Of a stretch of 64,000 nucleotides of DNA, positions 59,626-64,000 are shown one piece after another. The translations under genes were made by a program, and so were the position numbers. Source of the stretch: Pseudoprimorskyibacter insulae (GTDB lineage Bacteria > Pseudomonadota > Alphaproteobacteria > Rhodobacterales > Rhodobacteraceae). Where the stretch lies: positions 1-64,000 of the forward strand of contig NZ_OMOJ01000003.1 in the NCBI RefSeq assembly GCF_900302505.1, written 5' to 3'. The notes beneath the pieces were generated by a model that was not told the origin of the DNA, made no database searches, and was given only the letters and a program-made list of their open reading frames with translations. The stretch's first letter is position 1. Every line of letters begins with the position of its first letter.

Positions 59626-61092
59626 TCAGCCGCGGAGCAGCGACAGGACGTTTTGCGACGACGCGTTGGCCTGAGCAAGCATCGAAGTGGCGGCTTGCGA
59701 CAGGATCTTACCGCGTGCCATTTCCGACGATTCTTTGGCAAAGTCTGCGTCCATCACCTGGCCACGTGCGGCCTCTACGTTCACGGTGATGTTCGTCAGG
59801 TTCGAGATCGTGCTGTCAAGACGGTTGGATACGGCACCCAGATCAGAACGCGACTGGTTAATCTTGTTCAGGGCCACATCGATGGTCTTGACGGCGTTGG
59901 AGGCTCCATCAGCTGTTGTCAGGTCGATCTCTGCAACGGTGTCAAGATCGCTCGTGTTAGAGGTCGTTTCCAAAAAGTTTGTATCTGCGGTGCCGCCACC
60001 GCCAACCGAGAAGGCTTTCATCGAAGTCATCTCAACCTGACCAACTGAAGTTGCGTCCTGGTTGGCCGCCGACAGGGTCTCTACGTCGGCTGCAGCATCT
60101 TCGGTTTTGTCCTTGTTCAGCGTGGTCATGTCCATCGTGACCGCGTTCCCCGAGGTGTCCTCGTAGTTCGTGATCGAGATGTCATTGCCCTGCTTGTCGG
60201 TCAGGATGATTTCGGCATCGGTGTCGCCCATTTTCGCGGTCACACCGGTCTGACCGGTTTTGTTGTTGATCGCGTCGCGCAGACCTTTCAGGTCGCTTGC
60301 GTCGGTCACGGCAACGGTGCCGATCTGAACGTCGTTGATTTCGATCTTCACGTTGCCGACGCCCGATACGTTGTCCAGCTTGGCGGTGGTCACGGCGGTT
60401 GCTTCAACACCGGTGGTTGCCGACACTTTGTTCACTTCAGAGGCCAGATCCTTGGCGGACATGCCTGCGGTGGTCGTGATTTCCGCCGAACCTGTGTGGC
60501 CGGTGATGGCGACGGTTTCTGCGGCGGCGCGGCCGTTGTCGCCTGCTGCTGCGTTGATCGCAACCTGAGTCGACAATTTGTGTGCGCCAATGTCGTTGGT
60601 GTGGACCGAGTCAACGTTGATGTCGATGGTCTGGCCCGAGTCCGCGCCGATCTGGAATTGCTTGCCGCTGTAGGAGCCGTCCAGGATCTTCATACCGTTG
60701 AAGGTGGTGTCGGTCGAAACGCGGTTGATTTCAGTGATCAGTGCCTGACCTTCCGAAGTGATGTTCCCGCGGTCGCCGGCTGTGTTCGTGTCGTTCGACG
60801 ATTGAACGGCAAGTTCACGCAGACGCTGCAGCATGTTCGAAACTTCGACATGCGCGCCTTCAGTGGTGTCCAGCAAGTTCTTGCCGTCGTTGGCGTTCCG
60901 AACCGCTTGGTTCAGGCCCATAATCTGCGAGGTCATTTTTTCGGCGATGGCCATACCGGCCGAGTCGTCTTTTGCAGCGTTGATGCGCTTACCCGACGAC
61001 AGACGCTCCATGGAGACGCCCATCTCTTCGTTGACGCGCATAAGGTTAGCTTGTGCGTTGATGGCACCGATGTTCGTGTTGATTGCAGTCAT
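59626..61092 (-). CDS. fliC: Flagellin
   Basis: A 488-residue flagellin with the conserved D0/D1 N-terminus (MTAINTNIGAINAQANLMRV, GLNQAVRNANDG, VSNMLQRLRELAVQ) and C-terminus (LGAVSNRLDSTISNLTNITV, EMARGKILSQAATSMLAQAN, VLSLLRG). The middle, about residues 180-400, is a Thr/Asp/Ala-rich variable domain. The ATG at 61092 has GGAG eight bases upstream; the open frame continues upstream but only this start gives a flagellin N-terminus. It is exported with FliS and polymerises into the filament. Confidence 0.96.
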   Translation of the reverse strand: MTAINTNIGAINAQANLMRVNEEMGVSMERLSSGKRINAAKDDSAGMAIAEKMTSQIMGLNQAVRNANDGKNLLDTTEGAHVEVSNMLQRLRELAVQSSNDTNTAGDRGNITSEGQALITEINRVSTDTTFNGMKILDGSYSGKQFQIGADSGQTIDINVDSVHTNDIGAHKLSTQVAINAAAGDNGRAAAETVAITGHTGSAEITTTAGMSAKDLASEVNKVSATTGVEATAVTTAKLDNVSGVGNVKIEINDVQIGTVAVTDASDLKGLRDAINNKTGQTGVTAKMGDTDAEIILTDKQGNDISITNYEDTSGNAVTMDMTTLNKDKTEDAAADVETLSAANQDATSVGQVEMTSMKAFSVGGGGTADTNFLETTSNTSDLDTVAEIDLTTADGASNAVKTIDVALNKINQSRSDLGAVSNRLDSTISNLTNITVNVEAARGQVMDADFAKESSEMARGKILSQAATSMLAQANASSQNVLSLLRG

Positions 61093-61168
61093 TGGATCAT
61101 CTCCAGTGGTGGTTGGGTGCGCCGGGCAGTGGGGGTCGTGTCTTGGCTGCCGAGCGCTTGGATCATGC

Positions 61169-61192
61169 AACGGTGTCTTGGGAAAATGTTTA
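61169..61192 (-). promoter_or_regulatory. Sigma-28-like promoter of fliC
   Basis: On the minus strand TAAA-N15-CCGTTGCA. The left part CTAAACATT is identical to that of the fliD promoter. It leaves a leader of about 70 bases. Confidence 0.65.
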
Positions 61193-61304
61193 GAACTTCT
61201 GGCGATGCGGCCTGAAAATTGCATACAAGCACCTGAATTTATTACAGAAACTTTTTTGCGAAATTTGCCTCTCATTCGCGCTTTTCCCGCCAAGCCCACG
61301 ATTT

Positions 61305-61320
61305 TGGTATGAAACTTGCC
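61305..61320 (+). promoter_or_regulatory. Sigma-54 promoter of motAB
   Basis: TGGTATGAAACTTGCC, GG and GC 12 bases apart, 41 bases before the motA ATG; its right half is the same as in the fliO promoter (ATGAAACTTGCC). Confidence 0.85.
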
Positions 61321-61360
61321 CTTATAAGCGCGTGAGTTTCATCCTTTTCGGAGACCTTTC

Positions 61361-62125
61361 ATGGATATCGCAACACTGATCGGGTTCCTTGGTGCCATCG
61401 GCATGATCATCGGGGCCATGATCTCGGCCGGGGGCCTGGGGCCGTTCATTGACGTCCCGTCAATCCTGATCGTGTTTGGCGGCGCGTTCTTTGCCGTCAT
61501 GTATACCGCGCCCATGGGCGTGTTTCTTGGAAGCTTTGGCGCAATGGCCAAGGCCTTCATGCCCAAAGCCCCTAAGATGGACCTGCTGATCGAAACGATG
61601 GTCGAGCTGTCGAACATCGCGCGTAAAGACGGGATGATGGCGCTGGAAGGCAAAGACGTGCCTGACAAGTTTCTGGGCAAAGGTCTGCAAATGCTGATCG
61701 ACGGGGCTGACGAACAGAAAATGGCCAAAGCCATGAACATGGAGATCGATGCCATGAAGGCCCGGCACGCGGGCAATCAGGGCGTCATCAAGGCTTGGGT
61801 CGATATTGCCCCTGCGATGGGCATGATCGGCACGCTGATCGGTCTGGTGCAGATGCTTGGCAACATGGCCGACCCCAAGGCGATCGGCCCCGCCATGGCT
61901 GTGGCCCTTTTGACAACCCTATATGGGGCGTTCATCGCCAACGTGTTGTTCGGGCCGATGAACACCAAGCTGGAAGGCTATACCGCCGACGAGGTTGTGT
62001 ATCGCGAAATGGTCATCGAGGGTCTGCGCGGCATCGCCAAGGGTGAATCTGGCCGCAACGTTCAGGACAATATGGTGGCGATCTTGCCGCCCAAGGCTCA
62101 GGCCAAACTTCTGGAAGCGGCATAA
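61361..62125 (+). CDS. motA: Stator protein MotA (PomA-like)
   Basis: A 254-residue protein with four membrane helices. Conserved features: FLGAIGMIIGAMISAGGLGP, DVPSILIVFGGAFFAVMY, charged cytoplasmic loop, PAMGMIGTLIGLVQMLGNM and GPAMAVALLTTLYGAFIAN. It more closely resembles the PomA branch than E. coli MotA. It forms the ion channel and pushes on FliG. Confidence 0.93.
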   Translation: MDIATLIGFLGAIGMIIGAMISAGGLGPFIDVPSILIVFGGAFFAVMYTAPMGVFLGSFGAMAKAFMPKAPKMDLLIETMVELSNIARKDGMMALEGKDVPDKFLGKGLQMLIDGADEQKMAKAMNMEIDAMKARHAGNQGVIKAWVDIAPAMGMIGTLIGLVQMLGNMADPKAIGPAMAVALLTTLYGAFIANVLFGPMNTKLEGYTADEVVYREMVIEGLRGIAKGESGRNVQDNMVAILPPKAQAKLLEAA

Positions 62126-62137
62126 GGACCAAGACCC

Positions 62138-63247
62138 ATGGCAAAGGCGCCGATCCCCCTGCCCCTTCCCATTCCCGAAGAGGAAAAGAAGGAAGACTGC
62201 CCCAAGTGCCCCCCGGTGGGTGCACCCGCATGGATGGCAACCTTTGCCGACATGGCAACGCTGCTGATGGCGTTCTTCGTTCTGATCCTGTCTTTCGCCG
62301 AATTCAACCAGCCGAAATTCAAAATGGTCGCGGGAAGCCTGAAGAATTCCTTCGGGGTGCAGCGGCAAATTCCGGTGATGGAACAGCCCAAAGGCACGAC
62401 GATGATGAACCTCAGCTTCAGCCCATCGCCGCAGCCATCGCTGAGCCAGGAAATGCGCCAACAGACCACCGATACCGAAAAGCGCGAAATCGACACCAAG
62501 GAATCCAAGACCGCCACCGACGACACCGGCAAAGGTCAGGCCGGCGAAAACAAAGCCGAAGCCCAGGCCGATGTCGAGGCCAAGGTCGAAGATGGCCGCA
62601 TGGCGATGAACGTCAATGCCGAGGGCGCAGACCCCGAGCAGTTGCAACAGCAGATGAAAGAGGTGGCGGAAAAGGTCGAACAGATGGCCCAGCAAACCGG
62701 ACAATCCCCGGCTGAGGTCATGCTTGAAGCGCTAAAGGAAATGGCCGCGCAAGATCAGGACGGCACCGGGCAATCCTCGGGCGAAGGATCCGCCCAGCGA
62801 GAGGCGGCATTGGCCGAAGCCAAGTTGCGCGTTTCGCTACGTCAAGAAGTGTCCGAAGGTCTGGTCACCATCGAACAGAAAGAAGACCGCGTTCTTGTAA
62901 CGGTCGGCGCAGGTGGGGCCTTCCCGTCTGGCACCGCCGATCTGACCGGCGAAGCGCGCGATATCATGGCGCGGCTTGCCTTCTCGGCGATGAGCGACGC
63001 CAGCAAGATCGAAGTCACCGGCCACACCGACAATGTCCCGCTTGGGGCTGGATCGCAGTTCGGCGACAACTGGGGCCTTGCCGCTGCGCGTTCATCCAGC
63101 GTGGTGCGTGAATTGGCAGCGTCCAACTTGATCGACCCGGATCGTCTGACGGCCATAGGCAAAGGCGAAAGCGCGCCCATCGCCAGCAACGACACACCCG
63201 AAGGACGCGCCGAAAACCGCCGGATCGAGATCGAAATCGTCTATTGA
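62138..63247 (+). CDS. motB: Stator protein MotB (PomB-like)
   Basis: A 369-residue protein with one membrane helix carrying the ion-binding Asp38 (WMATFADMATLLMAFFVLIL), preceded by a PomB-like CPKCPPVGAP. A Gln/Ala-rich linker follows, then an OmpA-like peptidoglycan-binding domain (IEVTGHTDNVPLGAGSQFGD, NWGLAAARSSSVVREL, GRAENRRIEIEIVY). It anchors the stator to the wall. The two N-terminal Cys are unusual for H+-type MotB but found in PomB. Confidence 0.93.
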   Translation: MAKAPIPLPLPIPEEEKKEDCPKCPPVGAPAWMATFADMATLLMAFFVLILSFAEFNQPKFKMVAGSLKNSFGVQRQIPVMEQPKGTTMMNLSFSPSPQPSLSQEMRQQTTDTEKREIDTKESKTATDDTGKGQAGENKAEAQADVEAKVEDGRMAMNVNAEGADPEQLQQQMKEVAEKVEQMAQQTGQSPAEVMLEALKEMAAQDQDGTGQSSGEGSAQREAALAEAKLRVSLRQEVSEGLVTIEQKEDRVLVTVGAGGAFPSGTADLTGEARDIMARLAFSAMSDASKIEVTGHTDNVPLGAGSQFGDNWGLAAARSSSVVRELAASNLIDPDRLTAIGKGESAPIASNDTPEGRAENRRIEIEIVY

Positions 63248-63259
63248 TTGCGATCTGGC

Positions 63260-63287
63260 TAAACATTCTCGCACGGTGCCGTTTAAG
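63260..63287 (+). promoter_or_regulatory. Sigma-28-like promoter of fliD
   Basis: TAAA-N15-CCGTTTAA in the 57-base gap after motB. The CTAAACATT left part matches the fliC promoter. Confidence 0.65.
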
Positions 63288-63304
63288 GGCTCAAGGAGTG
63301 CATT

Positions 63305-64000
63305 ATGGCAGTCGATATTCTAAGTTCGCTGAACACTGGTGGGACCGGGATCAACCTTGCTGATCTCGCCTCTGACCTTACGAACGCGGAATTCGCGCCA
63401 AAGCGCAACATCATCAACAACCGGATCGACAAGGCAGAAGTCTCGATTTCTGGTCTGGATCGGTTGCGCGGCCAGCTCGATGAGCTTTCGGGAACGATGG
63501 CCAATCTGTCGTCCTACGAAACCATGTCGGCCACGACGGATGATCCGGCGGTCTCGGTTCTGCTGACCGATCCCAAGAAGGCGCCGACCATCCCCAGTTC
63601 GGTCGAAGTGATCCAGACTGCCAAGACCCAAGTTTTGGAATTTGCCGGGTTCACATCTGCCGATCAGGAATTGGGCGGCGGGCCTTTGACGATTAATTTC
63701 GGCGAATGGGCCGGTGATCCGCCGGTGTTCACCGAAAACCCCGATCTGCCGGGCAAGACGGTCACCTTTCAGGCCGGGTCTACCCTTGCCGATATGGCCG
63801 AAGCGCTGAACATGATCGATGGTGTGACCGCCCGCGTGCTGGACGTGGGCGACGGGACGTTTTCGCTTGGCGTAATCTCGGAAACCGGCACGAAACAGGC
63901 TTTGCGCTTTACCGCCGGACCCGGTGCCGATCCGGGCATTGCGCAGTTAGATTTTTCCGCCGACCCGACCCCCTTTCAAGTGCGCGGTGCGTCAGATGCG
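63305..64000 (+). CDS. fliD: Filament cap protein FliD, N-terminal part
   Basis: The first 232 codons of a gene cut by the right edge. The start MAVDILSSLNTGGTGINLAD and the coiled region ISGLDRLRGQLDELSGTMAN with SSYETMSATTDDPAVSV fit the FliD (HAP2) N-terminus. AAGGAG lies six bases before the ATG. FliD caps the growing filament and helps flagellin fold. Confidence 0.88.
   Translation, partial: MAVDILSSLNTGGTGINLADLASDLTNAEFAPKRNIINNRIDKAEVSISGLDRLRGQLDELSGTMANLSSYETMSATTDDPAVSVLLTDPKKAPTIPSSVEVIQTAKTQVLEFAGFTSADQELGGGPLTINFGEWAGDPPVFTENPDLPGKTVTFQAGSTLADMAEALNMIDGVTARVLDVGDGTFSLGVISETGTKQALRFTAGPGADPGIAQLDFSADPTPFQVRGASDA

Noticed and set aside
61093-61299. Upstream extension of the flagellin frame
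   Set aside because: The flagellin N-terminus MTAINTNIGA begins at 61092 with a ribosome site; the extension would cross the sigma-28-like promoter.
1-64000. CRISPR arrays, tRNA/rRNA genes, insertion sequences or prophage
   Set aside because: No regular direct repeats with spacers, no RNA-gene-like sequence, and no transposase, integrase or phage protein was seen.

Overview
The window is high-GC DNA with the gene content of an alphaproteobacterium of the Rhodobacterales (Rhodobacter/Roseobacter group). The main reason for this placement is its motility region. It carries, in the same gene order as far as I recall it, the Fla1 flagellar set and the third chemotaxis operon (cheOp3) of Rhodobacter sphaeroides, including hallmark parts: FleT without a DNA-binding domain, a split CheA3/CheA4 kinase, the ParA-like positioning protein PpfA with a TlpT-type cytoplasmic receptor, a flagellar RpoN, FlgT and FlgP. 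No rRNA, tRNA, CRISPR array, insertion sequence or prophage was seen.

Region 1 (1-13.9 kb) is a catabolic island for a sugar acid. On the minus strand a TRAP transporter (DctP, a stem-loop, fused DctQM) is followed by a 40-residue membrane protein and an overlapping chain of an IlvD/Edd dehydratase, an enolase-superfamily dehydratase, a DHDPS-family lyase/dehydratase, an RraA/HMG-aldolase-like protein and a UxaA-like dehydratase. An aldehyde dehydrogenase follows at the window edge. The logic fits non-phosphorylative (Weimberg-type) breakdown to 2-oxoglutarate semialdehyde and then 2-oxoglutarate. A divergent GntR/FCD regulator, an unassigned multi-pass membrane protein and a thiamine-diphosphate enzyme complete it. 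Three perfect palindromes with the shared form TRRTATAYYA lie upstream of the aldehyde dehydrogenase, the transporter operon and the thiamine enzyme, so they are probably one regulon.

Region 2 (14-20.2 kb) holds sensory genes: a soluble chemoreceptor with its signalling domain at the N-terminus, a degenerate Hpt-like protein, a hybrid histidine kinase with a secreted partner, and a NarL/LuxR response regulator.

Region 3 (20.2-30.6 kb) carries fliA, a degenerate flhF, flhA, then flgP-flgT-flgA-flgM and a DUF2802-like gene. Accessory genes follow: a Sel1-repeat protein, a nitrile-hydratase-leader-like protein, a FliL-like protein, a 52-residue ORF with its own sigma-54 promoter, and fliS with two small partners.

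Region 4 (30.6-41.5 kb) is a cheOp3-type operon: a small unknown gene, cheA4, cheR, cheB, cheW, ppfA, tlpT, cheY6, cheA3. Region 5 (41.7-64 kb) is fleT-fliEFGHIJ, fliKLMN, fliOPQR-flhB, several unknown genes, rpoN, fliC, motAB (PomAB-like) and the start of fliD.

I found nine good sigma-54 promoters (GG-N10-GC core) in front of basal-body and motor genes, and four sigma-28-like promoters (TAAA-N15/16-CCGTT) in front of fliC, fliD, fliS and the Sel1 operon. RpoN/FleT and FliA/FlgM are encoded here, so much of the hierarchy can be read directly from the sequence.
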